From an uncultured Muribaculaceae bacterium (GTDB lineage: Bacteria; Bacteroidota; Bacteroidia; Bacteroidales; Muribaculaceae), in NCBI GenBank assembly GCA_910578305.1, contig CAJTQH010000004.1:21714-58894 (forward strand): DNA of 37,181 nt, written 5' to 3'. Every line of letters starts with the position of its first letter. Position 1 is the first letter of the stretch. A program made the translations under genes and the position numbers. This document shows positions 1 to 8,798 of the stretch, piece after piece. The notes beneath the pieces were generated by a model that saw only the letters and a program-made list of their open reading frames with translations, made no database searches and was not told the DNA's origin.

Positions 1-563
1 AGGATCTCCGAAAGAAAGTATCCAAAAAAGTCGGACTGCCTCCGTATGTGATATTTCAAGATCCATCTCTTGAAGCGATGGCCACTACATACCCAATCAC
101 AATAGATGAACTTGCCAATATCTCAGGCGTAGGAGCAGGGAAAGCCAAACGCTATGGTGACGAGTTTGTACAGGTAATAAAGCGTCATGTCGAGGACAAT
201 GAGATAGACCGCCCGGAGGACTTGATTGTTCGCTCAGTAGCAAACAAGAGCAAAGTAAAAATTGCCATAATTCATGCTATCGACCGTAAGATTCCCCTTG
301 ATGAAATTGCTCGATCTAAATGTATGGATATTGATGAATTGCTCGATGACATCGAAGCGATTGTAAATTCAGGCACCAAGATCAATCTTAATTACTATAT
401 TGACGAAGTTCTTGATGAAGACCAACAGGAAGATATGTTCGAATACTTCAAAGAAAGTGAAAGCGGAGATCTGAATGATGCCTATAAGGAACTTGGCAAC
501 GAGTATACTGACGAAGAAATTCGACTGATGCGAATAAAATTCATATCCGAAATGGGGTATTAG
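1..563 (+). CDS. recQ: ATP-dependent DNA helicase RecQ, C-terminal part (5' end outside window)
   Basis: This is the 3' end of a gene entering from the left edge; the frame is open from base 3 to the TAG at 561-563, about 186 residues. The first ~65 residues look like an HRDC domain (LPPYVIFQDPSLEAMA, then an ITIDELANISGVGAGKAKRYG helix-hairpin segment), which helps RecQ bind DNA. The rest is helical, with a winged-helix-like stretch (KIPLDEIARSKCMDIDELL) like the HTH_40 region at the C-terminus of Bacteroidetes RecQ. The helicase core is not in the window. RecQ unwinds DNA during recombination and fork repair. A GTG at base 48 could be mistaken for a start, but similarity continues upstream of it. 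The call rests on domain recognition only. Confidence 0.88.
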   Translation, partial: DLRKKVSKKVGLPPYVIFQDPSLEAMATTYPITIDELANISGVGAGKAKRYGDEFVQVIKRHVEDNEIDRPEDLIVRSVANKSKVKIAIIHAIDRKIPLDEIARSKCMDIDELLDDIEAIVNSGTKINLNYYIDEVLDEDQQEDMFEYFKESESGDLNDAYKELGNEYTDEEIRLMRIKFISEMGY

Positions 564-595
564 ACAAATATCAATATGCATTATAACCCTGAAAA

Positions 596-1264
596 ATGCA
601 GGAACAACACATAATAGATTATTCGGGAGTCGAGCTTCACCGCAATGATATAGTAGTGCTTAAAAATATCGATATCACAATAAATGCTGGTGAACTTGTG
701 TATCTGACCGGAAAAGTTGGGAGCGGCAAAAGTACGTTTCTGAAATCTCTTTATGCCGAAATACCAATTGCAGCCGGAAATGCACATGTCCTCGCTCATG
801 ACATGGTAAAAATCAGACAGCGTCAGATACCATATCTTCGTCGGGAAATAGGTATTGTGTTTCAGGATTTCCGCCTGCTACCTGACAGATCGATATATCA
901 GAACCTGATGTTTGTGCTTAATGCTACAGGCTGGAAGAGTAAAGGTGAAAAAGATCAGCGAATTCAAGAAGTTTTGAAAGATGTTGGTATGCTCAATAAA
1001 AGCTACAAAATGCCACATGAGATATCCGGAGGCGAGCAACAGCGCGTGGTTATGGCTCGTGCCATGCTCAACCGTCCTAAACTGATCCTGGCCGATGAAC
1101 CGACTGGTAATCTTGATCCCGTAACCGGAATGCAGATAATGCGTATGCTCAGCGATGCTGCGTCTGCAGGCACAACTGTGATCATAGCTACGCACAATCA
1201 TTCTCTTACCGAACAGTTTCCTTCCCGTACTATAAAATGTATGGACAAGCATCTTTCGGAGTAA
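596..1264 (+). CDS. ftsE: Cell-division ABC transporter ATP-binding protein FtsE-like
   Basis: A 222-residue ABC ATPase of the FtsE/LolD/MacB group. Visible motifs are Walker A (GKVGSGKST, residues ~39-47), a Q-loop (IGIVFQDFRLLPD), the ABC signature (ISGGEQQR), Walker B (LILADEPTGNLD) and the switch histidine (IIATHN). FtsE pairs with the membrane protein FtsX and transmits ATP binding to peptidoglycan hydrolases at the division site. The VFQDFRLLPDRSIYQN stretch is typical of FtsE. No ftsX or other permease is adjacent; the next gene is lysC, so the partner must be encoded elsewhere. The gene starts 33 bp after the recQ stop and may be co-transcribed with it. A lipoprotein-export (LolD) ATPase is the main alternative. 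Confidence 0.85.
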   Translation: MQEQHIIDYSGVELHRNDIVVLKNIDITINAGELVYLTGKVGSGKSTFLKSLYAEIPIAAGNAHVLAHDMVKIRQRQIPYLRREIGIVFQDFRLLPDRSIYQNLMFVLNATGWKSKGEKDQRIQEVLKDVGMLNKSYKMPHEISGGEQQRVVMARAMLNRPKLILADEPTGNLDPVTGMQIMRMLSDAASAGTTVIIATHNHSLTEQFPSRTIKCMDKHLSE

Positions 1265-1267
1265 GGG

Positions 1268-1298
1268 TTTACTGATTCAATATTATTTTGTAATTTTG
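1268..1298 (+). promoter_or_regulatory. Probable lysC promoter
   Basis: TAATTTTG at 1291-1298 fits the Bacteroidetes -7 consensus TAnnTTTG exactly. A weaker -33 element (TTTA, 1268-1271) lies 19 nt upstream. The predicted start of transcription near 1305 gives a leader of about 40 nt before the lysC ATG, too short for a lysine riboswitch. Confidence 0.55.
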
Positions 1299-1343
1299 CA
1301 GCAAATATTCAATTTTAACACACATATACTTATTGTTTTTTAG

Positions 1344-2660
1344 ATGAAGGTATTGAAATTCGGTGGCACATCGGTAGGATCTGCCCAAAGAATAAAAGAT
1401 GTGGCTCAGCTGATTACAAATCGCGGACGCAATATAGTGGTGCTAAGCGCAATGTCCGGCACCACCAATACATTGGTGGAAATTTCGGAATATCTGTATA
1501 AAAACAATGCAACCGGAGCTAAAGAAACGATAAATCAGCTTGAGAGCAAGTATCTTGCCACTATCGACGAGTTGTTTTCCGGCGAGGATTATAAATCAAA
1601 AGCGAGTGAAGCCATAGGTGAACACATTGATTTTCTTCGCCGTTACAACAAGCCTGTTTTCACTGTGTTTGATGAAAAGGAAGTGCTTGCAAGAGGTGAG
1701 CTCATGTCGACAGCTCTCATGAATCTGTATTTGCAGCAGCAGGGGGTGAATGTGTGTCTTATTCCGGCTTTGGACTTCATGCGCACTGACAAAAACGCCG
1801 AACCTGATACTGAATACATCAAACTTCATCTAAATAACATACTGGAGCAGAATCAAAATGCCGAGATATATCTTACCCAAGGATTTATCTGCCGCAATGC
1901 TTATGGTGAAACTGATAATCTGCAACGTGGTGGAAGCGATTATACCGCATCTCTTATAGGAGTTGCTGTCGGTGCGGAAGAAATAGAAATCTGGACAGAT
2001 ATTGACGGTATGCACAATAATGACCCGCGATTTGTAGACGGGACATCGCCGGTAAGCCAGCTTCATTTTGAAGAGGCCGCCGAACTGGCATACTTCGGAG
2101 CCAAAATACTCCATCCTACATGTGTGTTGCCCGCGAAACTTGCCAATATACCTGTTCGATTGCTCAATACTATGTGTCCGGAAGCTCACGGCACTCTCAT
2201 TTTCAACACCGAATCCACTCATACCATAAAAGCAGTAGCTGCGAAAGACAATATCACTGCAATCAAGATTAAAAGCGGGCGTATGTTGCTTGCCTATGGC
2301 TTCTTGCGTAAAGTATTTGAGATATTTGAAACATACCGTACTCCCATTGATATGATTGTTACTTCGGAGGTCGGGGTATCGGTTACAATAGATAATGAAC
2401 GAAATCTTTCAGCCATAGTAGAGGATTTGAAAAAATTCGGCACAGTAACCGTTGATAAGGATATGGTCATAATATGCGTAGTCGGTGATCTTGAATGGCA
2501 AAACCGCGGATTTGAAGCTGAAGTCGTCAACGCCTTGCGTGAAATACCGGTGCGCATGATCTCTTACGGGGGAAGCAACTACAACATCTCACTTCTTGTG
2601 AAAAAATCAGACAAGGTTCGAGCCTTGAACTTATTGAGCCAGCGATTGTTCAATAAATGA
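1344..2660 (+). CDS. lysC: Aspartate kinase (monofunctional aspartokinase)
   Basis: A 438-residue enzyme that phosphorylates L-aspartate to 4-phospho-L-aspartate, the first step toward lysine, DAP, threonine and methionine. The N-terminus has the amino-acid kinase signature KFGGTSVGS (residues 5-13). Further motifs are RGELMS, the GGSDYTASLIGVAVGAEEIEIWTD region and the DPR/HP segments of the aspartokinase fold. The C-terminal ~130 residues (from about 305) contain paired ACT-type regulatory folds (TSEVGVSVTID; MISYGGSNYNISLLV), so feedback inhibition by lysine or threonine is expected. The length matches monofunctional aspartokinases, not the ThrA fusion. It has its own promoter and ends 22 bp before lysA, so the two genes probably form one lysine/DAP operon. 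Confidence 0.95.
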   Translation: MKVLKFGGTSVGSAQRIKDVAQLITNRGRNIVVLSAMSGTTNTLVEISEYLYKNNATGAKETINQLESKYLATIDELFSGEDYKSKASEAIGEHIDFLRRYNKPVFTVFDEKEVLARGELMSTALMNLYLQQQGVNVCLIPALDFMRTDKNAEPDTEYIKLHLNNILEQNQNAEIYLTQGFICRNAYGETDNLQRGGSDYTASLIGVAVGAEEIEIWTDIDGMHNNDPRFVDGTSPVSQLHFEEAAELAYFGAKILHPTCVLPAKLANIPVRLLNTMCPEAHGTLIFNTESTHTIKAVAAKDNITAIKIKSGRMLLAYGFLRKVFEIFETYRTPIDMIVTSEVGVSVTIDNERNLSAIVEDLKKFGTVTVDKDMVIICVVGDLEWQNRGFEAEVVNALREIPVRMISYGGSNYNISLLVKKSDKVRALNLLSQRLFNK

Positions 2661-2682
2661 CGCAATACATCATCTGACATAA

Positions 2683-3825
2683 ATGCTACCTACAGAGATA
2701 CTCAAGAATCACGACACACCTTTTTATTACTACGACCTTGAAGTGCTTCGACGCACTTTGGAGCTAATCAAGTCGTCATCGGATTATCCAGGCTACCATG
2801 TGCATTACGCATTAAAAGCAAATGTAAATCCGGTAATATTGCGTGTGGTGGCAGACTATGGATTGGGAGCAGACACGGTTAGTGGCGGAGAGATCGTACG
2901 AGCATTAGAAACCGGATTCGCCCCACACTCCATAGTGTTTGCCGGAGTAGGGAAGAGTGACCGGGAAATAGCATTGGCACTTCGGTCGGGGATCGGTTGC
3001 TTTAATGTGGAATCTTCGGAAGAACTCGCCCGCATTGAAGAACTTGCCCGTGAAGTCGGAGAGACTGCTAATGTGGCACTTCGTGTGAATCCGGATGTGG
3101 ATGCACACACTCATCACTACATTACAACAGGGCTTGCAGAAAATAAGTTTGGTATCGGTATGGATATGCTCGAACCGATAATCCAACATTGCATTGACTC
3201 GGAGAATATCAATTTCCGAGGATTGCATTTTCATATCGGATCACAGATAACAACACTTGAGCCATTCCGTATACTATGTGAACGCATCAATGGACTGCAA
3301 GAATATTATGAATCGCGAGGCATATTATTTGCATCCATCAATGTTGGTGGCGGTCTTGGGATCGATTATGACGATCCGGATGCAAATCCAATTCCAGATT
3401 TCAGATCTTATTTCGAGGTATTTCACCGGTATCTGCAACTTCGTCCCGGTCAGGAACTTCACTTTGAATTGGGTCGTTCGATAGTCGGTCAATGTGGTTC
3501 GTTGATATCAAGGGTTCTATATGTAAAATCAGGCAGAACCAAAAAATTCGTCATTCTTGATGCCGGATTCACCGAACTAATACGCCCGGCTCTTTATGGC
3601 GCGTATCATAAGATACAGAATCTGACCTCACACTCTGATATTATGGATAAATATGATATTGTGGGGCCAATATGTGAATCATCCGATACATTTGGCACAG
3701 ATGTTCTATTACCAGAACCACGTCGTGGCGATATTATAGCACTGCGTTCTGCCGGAGCTTACGGAGAGGTTATGGCCTCGCAGTATAACTGCCGGACATT
3801 ACCCAAGAGTATCTTCAAGGAATAA
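2683..3825 (+). CDS. lysA: Diaminopimelate decarboxylase
   Basis: A 380-residue PLP enzyme of the alanine-racemase-like fold (group IV decarboxylases), converting meso-DAP to L-lysine. The Schiff-base lysine is K45 in YALKAN. Other hallmarks are GADTVSGGEI, the HIGSQI motif (H184) and the active-site segment ICESSDTFG (C331), which contributes to the partner subunit's active site in this family. The usual EPGR phosphate-binding motif reads ELGRSIV here. Its place directly after lysC supports the lysine pathway over ornithine or carboxynorspermidine decarboxylase. The 22-bp gap to lysC suggests co-transcription. A hairpin after the stop ends the unit. Confidence 0.94.
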   Translation: MLPTEILKNHDTPFYYYDLEVLRRTLELIKSSSDYPGYHVHYALKANVNPVILRVVADYGLGADTVSGGEIVRALETGFAPHSIVFAGVGKSDREIALALRSGIGCFNVESSEELARIEELAREVGETANVALRVNPDVDAHTHHYITTGLAENKFGIGMDMLEPIIQHCIDSENINFRGLHFHIGSQITTLEPFRILCERINGLQEYYESRGILFASINVGGGLGIDYDDPDANPIPDFRSYFEVFHRYLQLRPGQELHFELGRSIVGQCGSLISRVLYVKSGRTKKFVILDAGFTELIRPALYGAYHKIQNLTSHSDIMDKYDIVGPICESSDTFGTDVLLPEPRRGDIIALRSAGAYGEVMASQYNCRTLPKSIFKE

Positions 3826-3841
3826 CAATTGACTTAATAAT

Positions 3842-3876
3842 TATAGGCGGCTGTTCGTAATGAATAGTCGCCTATA
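3842..3876. terminator. Bidirectional terminator between lysA and aguB
   Basis: TATAGGCGGCT (3842-3852) pairs with AGTCGCCTATA (3866-3876): an 11-bp stem with one G-U pair and a 13-nt loop. Short A/T runs flank it on both sides. It lies between the convergent stops of lysA (+) and aguB (-) and can serve both. Confidence 0.7.
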
Positions 3877-3898
3877 AAATCTATTTGCAAACCTGCTT

Positions 3899-4786
3899 TT
3901 AATCCAGGAAACGTGAGGTGAGACCGTCATAGGCATCTATGCGACGATCACGCAGAAATGGCCACCAGCGTCTCACCCATTCCGAACGCTGCTTATCGAT
4001 GCATATCACTGCCACATCTTCTTTATCGGATGGCGAAAGATGGAGCATCTCACCTTGAGGTCCGGCGACAAAACTTGAACCCCAGAACTGGATGCCACCG
4101 GTAACACCCGACGGATCTGGTTCATGGCCGACTCGATTAACGGTCACGACAGGCAGCCCATTGGCTATGGCATGACCGCGCTGTACCGTCATCCAGGCAT
4201 CGCGCTGACGCATCTTTTCATCTTCCGGATCTGTAGATTCCCATCCTATGGCTGTGGGATAAATCAGAATATCCGCACCTCTCAAGGCCATAAGGCGAGC
4301 AGCTTCCGGATACCACTGATCCCAACAGACAAGAACACCAAGACGCCCAACAGAAGTATTTATCGGTTCAAACCCCATATCTCCAGGTGTGAAATAAAAT
4401 TTCTCATAATAAGCGGGATCGTCCGGAATGTGCATTTTGCGATACTTTCCAGCCACACTTCCGTCCTTCTCAAACACAACAGCCGTATTATGATACAGCC
4501 CTGGAGCGCGACGTTCGAACAGAGATGTGACAATTACAGTTTCTGTTTCCGCTGCCAACCTACTATAAAACTCAGTTGTTTCTGACGGCAAAGATACAGC
4601 AAGGTCACATAGATCGGTCGATTCTGTTTGACAGAAATAGAGCGAGTCATGAAGTTCCTGATTAACTATAAGATCCGGATGGTCTGTATGTGCCATGCGC
4701 CGGATTTCTTCACCAAGTCGTCTGCGGTTGTCTGCGACATCTGATGTCTTGGATAGCTGGATTATACCTACTTTAATGGATTTCAT
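3899..4786 (-). CDS. aguB: N-carbamoylputrescine amidase
   Basis: A 295-residue nitrilase-superfamily amidohydrolase that releases CO2 and NH3 from N-carbamoylputrescine to give putrescine. The Glu-Lys-Cys triad is visible: E44 (VNQELHD), K117 (YRKMHIPDD) and the nucleophile C154 (VLVCWDQWYPEAAR). The CWDQWYPEAAR and YEKFYFTPGD motifs are characteristic of the AguB branch. Its ATG overlaps the aguA stop by 4 bp, so the two consecutive enzymes of the agmatine route are translationally coupled. A convergent terminator follows the gene. Confidence 0.95.
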   Translation of the reverse strand: MKSIKVGIIQLSKTSDVADNRRRLGEEIRRMAHTDHPDLIVNQELHDSLYFCQTESTDLCDLAVSLPSETTEFYSRLAAETETVIVTSLFERRAPGLYHNTAVVFEKDGSVAGKYRKMHIPDDPAYYEKFYFTPGDMGFEPINTSVGRLGVLVCWDQWYPEAARLMALRGADILIYPTAIGWESTDPEDEKMRQRDAWMTVQRGHAIANGLPVVTVNRVGHEPDPSGVTGGIQFWGSSFVAGPQGEMLHLSPSDKEDVAVICIDKQRSEWVRRWWPFLRDRRIDAYDGLTSRFLD

Positions 4787-5817
4787 ACGGCTAATATTTG
4801 TTTTGGTAATTGCATGGTCACACAGTGCAGTGAACCGTGCTGACGTATCAGCGCACTACAATTGACCGGCACAATATCCCGGTCAAAAACCACTTGCATG
4901 ATCTGTGTGGCTAGTAAATCTTTTTGAGGTTGACCGTATACCGGCATAAATACAGCCTTGGGGGTAATAAGGAAATTGGCATATGTAGCCGGCAATCTAT
5001 GGCCATCTTCATCATATACAGGATCGGGGAGAGGTAGCCCCACAAGATTATATGGATCGCCTGACAGCGTTCGGGCCGACGCAAGCTCAGCTTTCATTGC
5101 GGCCAGTTCCTCATAATGCTCATCCGACATGTCATCGCATTCCACATATATTATCGTGTCAGGTGAAGCAAAACGGGCAAGAGTGTCTATATGGCTGTCT
5201 GTATCGTCTCCTGCAAGGTATCCATGACGCAGCCATATCACCTGACGCGCACCAAATATATTCATGAGGTAATCTTGGATTTCAGTCTCCGACATCCATG
5301 GATTACGGTTGGGCGACAACTGACAGTGTGCCGTTGTCATGAGCGAACCCGCTCCGTTGCTTTCTATCCCACCGCCTTCAAGCACAAAATTCTGACAACA
5401 TACCACATCAGCCGTTATGAGTCCACTATGCTTCATGTGAGATGTGATAAGGTTGTCTCGATCCGATGCGAATTTCAATCCCCATCCATTGAAACGAAAA
5501 TCGCAGACCTTACAACTATCACTGCGTCCCAACAATGTTATTGGGCCGAAATCGCGAGCCCACGTATCATTGGTCTGGGTGGTAAGATATAAAACTCTGT
5601 CGGAAGGTAAATGCGCAAGCATATTCTGAGGCACGCTTACATCTGGTGCTAAAATCACAACCCTGTAATAAGGAGTTATTGCTTCGACTATACGGCGAAA
5701 GCAGTCTGTAGCATCATCAAGCATATAATTCCAATCGGTTTTCTCATGGGGCCATGCAAGCAATATTGCACCATCAGACTCCCATTCGGCAGGCAAATGC
5801 AAATCAATATCAGTCAT
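4783..5817 (-). CDS. aguA: Agmatine deiminase
   Basis: A member of the guanidino-group modifying superfamily (peptidylarginine deiminase-type fold) that hydrolyses agmatine to N-carbamoylputrescine plus ammonia. Motifs are LPAEW, AWPHEKTDW, WARDFGPI, LEGGGIESNG, the HIDTLARF catalytic His/Asp segment, and the catalytic cysteine in HGSLHCVTMQLP (about C332 from this start). Three in-frame ATGs are possible (5829, 5823, 5817). I chose 5817 because the family begins close to the LPAEW motif and this ATG overlaps the upstream gene's stop as ATGACTGA. A first ATG at 5829 would add only MTMI. It lies between a small acidic ORF and aguB, coupled to both. Confidence 0.95.
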   Translation of the reverse strand: MTDIDLHLPAEWESDGAILLAWPHEKTDWNYMLDDATDCFRRIVEAITPYYRVVILAPDVSVPQNMLAHLPSDRVLYLTTQTNDTWARDFGPITLLGRSDSCKVCDFRFNGWGLKFASDRDNLITSHMKHSGLITADVVCCQNFVLEGGGIESNGAGSLMTTAHCQLSPNRNPWMSETEIQDYLMNIFGARQVIWLRHGYLAGDDTDSHIDTLARFASPDTIIYVECDDMSDEHYEELAAMKAELASARTLSGDPYNLVGLPLPDPVYDEDGHRLPATYANFLITPKAVFMPVYGQPQKDLLATQIMQVVFDRDIVPVNCSALIRQHGSLHCVTMQLPKQILAV

Positions 5818-6046
5818 TATCATAGTCATTCAGAGTGTTCCAGACATCATTCTGCGAGTCAAGATATTCATCGCAGTAGTCAAAAAAACCATTTTTCTCA
5901 GTGCTTCCCACATCTTTGCACCAATCACGATACAGGCATCGCAAGTCATTATCCTCATGCATGGACTTTTTAAATTCAGACTCAGCTATATCCACACTGT
6001 CGTATTGCGATAAAAAACTGTTGAAAATCGCTGTGATATCTTCCAT
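5810..6046 (-). CDS. Small acidic protein of unknown function at the head of the agu operon
   Basis: A 78-residue ORF that I do not recognise. It is strongly acidic, especially at the C-terminus (DVWNTLNDYDND), has no membrane segment or signal peptide, and has two cysteines in CLYRDWC. Its TGA overlaps the aguA start, and a good promoter lies 59 bp upstream of its ATG, so it would be the first gene of the aguA-aguB operon. That placement is the main argument that it is coding. It might be a small regulator or partner of the deiminase (inference). Confidence 0.6.
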   Translation of the reverse strand: MEDITAIFNSFLSQYDSVDIAESEFKKSMHEDNDLRCLYRDWCKDVGSTEKNGFFDYCDEYLDSQNDVWNTLNDYDND

Positions 6047-6104
6047 AACCGGATTTCAGCAACCTTAAGGTACTTGTGTAAATTTAAATTTAATAATTGA
6101 GGTT

Positions 6105-6136
6105 CAAATATATCACATTATTACCTCTCCGGCAAC
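6105..6136 (-). promoter_or_regulatory. Promoter of the agu operon
   Basis: Read on the minus strand, the -7 box is TATATTTG (6112-6105), an exact TAnnTTTG match. A GTTG -33 element (6136-6133) lies 20 nt away. The predicted transcription start near 6098 gives a leader of about 50 nt. Confidence 0.6.
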
Positions 6137-6210
6137 TTTTTTAAGAAACTTTTCCCATTAAGCCATTGTTATTTTCTTAGAAGTTAATATAACCAAAAAC
6201 ATATATAGAC

Positions 6211-6828
6211 ATGAAACGTATATTCGCTTATATTTCCGGGGTATTGTTACTTACAGCTTGCAGTCCATATACACTGGTCAACAGTGAGACATACAATGAT
6301 GCAAAACTATCGTCTTATTCCACATTCCGCATAGTAACTCCAGATGAAGGCAAAATGCCACCAAGCATGCAAATGGTGACATACTACAACATTGCAGCCG
6401 CCATACGCGAGCAGATGATAGAACGTGGGTATAGTGAGGATCCGAATTCGCCGTTGCTTATCAACATCGGATTGACTGTAAACAAGGAGCTACAGACCGA
6501 ACCGGTACTTCCGCCAAACTATTATCCATACTATGGACCAGCCCCGATTCCGCCATATGCACCGTTTTTCATGTATCCCCGCCAGTACTATTGGCCGGCA
6601 TATTATCAGAATGCTCAAGTGATAACCGGAGTGTATCGCGAAGGAGTATTGACAATGGATATTGTCAATATAAAAGAAAAGATACCGCTATATTCTGCCT
6701 CTGTAGCCACAATTCTTAGTGGCAATGGTCTGGGACGCTTCCGAAATCTAAACGGAATAAGCCAGGCTGTAAGCACGTTATTCTCAAAATTCCCGGTTCC
6801 GGAACTTCCACAATATCGGCACAAATGA
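6211..6828 (+). CDS. DUF4136-type lipoprotein
   Basis: A 205-residue protein with a lipoprotein signal (hydrophobic residues 5-15, lipobox LLTAC, Cys17). The mature part, with STFRIVTPDEGK near the start, a central IREQMIERGY and LLINIGLTVNKE, and a C-terminal segment on conversion to 'SATI' repeats, resembles DUF4136 lipoproteins of Bacteroidetes. These are exported, membrane-anchored proteins of unknown function. A Pro/Tyr-rich stretch (PPNYYPYYGPAPIPPYAPF, about residues 110-128) is likely an exposed flexible linker. The hydrolase gene begins 47 bp downstream on the same strand, so they may be co-transcribed. I could not pick out a convincing promoter in the 164 bp upstream on this strand. 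Confidence 0.75.
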   Translation: MKRIFAYISGVLLLTACSPYTLVNSETYNDAKLSSYSTFRIVTPDEGKMPPSMQMVTYYNIAAAIREQMIERGYSEDPNSPLLINIGLTVNKELQTEPVLPPNYYPYYGPAPIPPYAPFFMYPRQYYWPAYYQNAQVITGVYREGVLTMDIVNIKEKIPLYSASVATILSGNGLGRFRNLNGISQAVSTLFSKFPVPELPQYRHK

Positions 6829-6875
6829 TACGATCATTATAATAAATATCCCCAAAAATACGTTTTTCATTATAT

Positions 6876-7889
6876 ATGAAACGACTTTACATTATTGTTT
6901 GTCTGCTTGCGCTGTCATTGTCCATGGCGGCGCAATCTTGGCTATGTGACACTCTCGGTGGCGACTTCAGAGTACGTTTCTTCAACCAGGGACATGACTA
7001 CGCCGGCAATGTACGTTCGTGCGTTGTACGTTTGTTACCAGTATCTCCGTCAGACAAAGCCGTACTTTATGTACATGGATTCAACGATTATTTTTTCCAA
7101 AAGGAGATGGCCTGTAAATTTGTTGATCACGACTATGGATTCTATGCAGTGGATCTGCGCAGATACGGCCGATCATTATTGTCTGGTCAAAAACGCTGTC
7201 AAGTGAGAAACTTTAACGAATATTTTGCGGATATAGACTCTGCTTTGATGGCAATGCGTCAAGATGGGTTCAACGATATAATCCTCATGGGGCACTCTAC
7301 CGGAGGGCTTGTGGCTTCATATTATATGTCGCGTAATCCGGAATCAAGCATAAAGGCTTTGGTGCTCAATAGTCCGTTTCTTGACTGGAATCTCGGAAAA
7401 ATGGAATGTTTTGTCGGTGCCATAAGTGCTTTGGGAGGTATACTTCCCGGCATCGGTGTTTCGCCGGGTGGGAGCACTGCCTACGGGGAGAGTCTTCATA
7501 AAAACAATCATGGCGAATGGGAATTCAACACCGAATGGAAATCTATAAAGTCGCCAAAGGTGGATCTTGGATGGGTACGTGCCGTAAATTCAGCCCAGCG
7601 ATATCTGCGGAAACATAAATATAGTATCAATATACCGATTCTGCTGATGTATTCGGCAAAGAGTGTCGACTTGCCGAATTGGACTCCAGAGGCAAGTACG
7701 GGAGATGCCGTGCTTGATGTGGCGGACATCCGCCATTATGGCTTGCTTTTGGGGCATGATGTGACTACGATAAAAGTGGAAGGCGGAATGCACGATCTTA
7801 TCCTTTCGCCCAAAGATGTCAGAGAACCGCTCTACACATACATATTTCAGTGGCTCAATCGCCACTTGCCGGCCGAAAGTAGTAAGTAA
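6876..7889 (+). CDS. Exported alpha/beta hydrolase (serine hydrolase, lysophospholipase-like)
   Basis: A 337-residue protein with a cleavable-type signal peptide (MKRLYIIVCLLALSLSMAAQ). The alpha/beta-hydrolase fold of the Hydrolase_4/monoacylglycerol-lipase group is visible: oxyanion strand VLYVHGF, the DLRRYGRS segment, and a nucleophile elbow GHSTGG with Ser141. The acid is probably D281 or D284 and the base H306 in GGMHDLILS. A periplasmic esterase or lipase acting on acyl glycerols or lysophospholipids is the likely role; the substrate is unknown. It follows the DUF4136 lipoprotein gene by 47 bp. Nothing in the sequence looks damaged. Confidence 0.85.
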   Translation: MKRLYIIVCLLALSLSMAAQSWLCDTLGGDFRVRFFNQGHDYAGNVRSCVVRLLPVSPSDKAVLYVHGFNDYFFQKEMACKFVDHDYGFYAVDLRRYGRSLLSGQKRCQVRNFNEYFADIDSALMAMRQDGFNDIILMGHSTGGLVASYYMSRNPESSIKALVLNSPFLDWNLGKMECFVGAISALGGILPGIGVSPGGSTAYGESLHKNNHGEWEFNTEWKSIKSPKVDLGWVRAVNSAQRYLRKHKYSINIPILLMYSAKSVDLPNWTPEASTGDAVLDVADIRHYGLLLGHDVTTIKVEGGMHDLILSPKDVREPLYTYIFQWLNRHLPAESSK

Positions 7890-7995
7890 CAATTGTTAAA
7901 CATTGTAGATGCGCTTATAATAGCGCCTTCTGTCATGAACCTTTAGGGGTATTGTATGTTTTGATTATGTAACAAAACTACAATTATTCCCATAT

Positions 7996-8589
7996 ATGAA
8001 AACACTAATCTATACTCAGCCAAAACTTCCGTATGCACCCGACGCATTGGCTCCGGCCATTTCGCAAGAAACAATTGATTTCCACTACGGGAAACACGAG
8101 AAAGCATATATTGACAATCTGAATAAACTTATTGAGGGCACTCCTTTTGAGGACATGGAACTTGAGGAGATAATCAGATCTTCCGATGGAGCTCTATTCA
8201 ATAATGCATCTCAAGCGTGGAATCATATTTTCTACTTCTTCACATTCTCTCCTGAGGGGGCTTCCGAGCCTAACGGTGCACTTCGCAAAGCAATTGACAA
8301 TCAGTTTGGCTCGTTTGACAATTTCAAGAAAGATTTTGTTGAAGCTGGTGTGAAATTATTTGGCAGCGGTTGGGTATGGCTATCGGCTGATCGCGACGGC
8401 AAACTCGTAATCACTCAGAAGTCCAATGCTGGCAATCCGCTTACCGACGGACTCACCCCGCTGCTGACTTTTGATGTGTGGGAACACGCCTACTATCTGG
8501 ACTATCAGAATCGGCGATCCGAAGCTCTTGAAAAGCTTTGGGGTATCATCGACTGGGACGTGGTAGGCAGCAGATATATCTTTGATTAA
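7996..8589 (+). CDS. sodB: Superoxide dismutase, Fe/Mn family (iron-type signature)
   Basis: A 197-residue cytoplasmic enzyme that converts superoxide to O2 and H2O2. The four metal ligands are clear by comparison with E. coli FeSOD: H30 (FHYGKH), H77 (WNHIFYF), D160 and H164 (DVWEHAYYLDY). The second-shell glutamine is Q73, four residues before H77, as in Fe-type enzymes; Mn-type enzymes place a glutamine later. Relatives in Bacteroides and Porphyromonas are cambialistic, so use of Mn is possible. It is monocistronic: 106 bp separate it from the hydrolase and a terminator follows. I found no exact TAnnTTTG box just upstream. Confidence 0.95.
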   Translation: MKTLIYTQPKLPYAPDALAPAISQETIDFHYGKHEKAYIDNLNKLIEGTPFEDMELEEIIRSSDGALFNNASQAWNHIFYFFTFSPEGASEPNGALRKAIDNQFGSFDNFKKDFVEAGVKLFGSGWVWLSADRDGKLVITQKSNAGNPLTDGLTPLLTFDVWEHAYYLDYQNRRSEALEKLWGIIDWDVVGSRYIFD

Positions 8590-8653
8590 TCATTATAAAA
8601 CACCCCATCCGGGTATATATTATTATAGCACTGATAAGCATAATGTGATGAAT

Positions 8654-8690
8654 GGAGAGGGAGGCACTCGTGAGAGCACCTCTCTTTTTT
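8654..8690 (+). terminator. Terminator after sodB
   Basis: GAGAGG...CCTCTC forms an interrupted stem with an inner CTC-GTGA-GAG hairpin, followed directly by six T (8685-8690). This is a standard intrinsic terminator, 65 bp after the sodB stop. Confidence 0.75.
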
Positions 8691-8798
8691 ATGTATCATA
8701 AATAACATGGATAGCTGCTATCGGAAAATAGCATCGCAAATGCCGAAGATTCAGCTACGCTATGAGTTCCTTTGCATGTATTAAAAAAATCATCTATT

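Noticed and set aside
1265..1343. Possible lysine riboswitch before lysC
   Set aside because: The gap is only 79 bp and about 40 nt would be transcribed, far too short for the known lysine-riboswitch fold.
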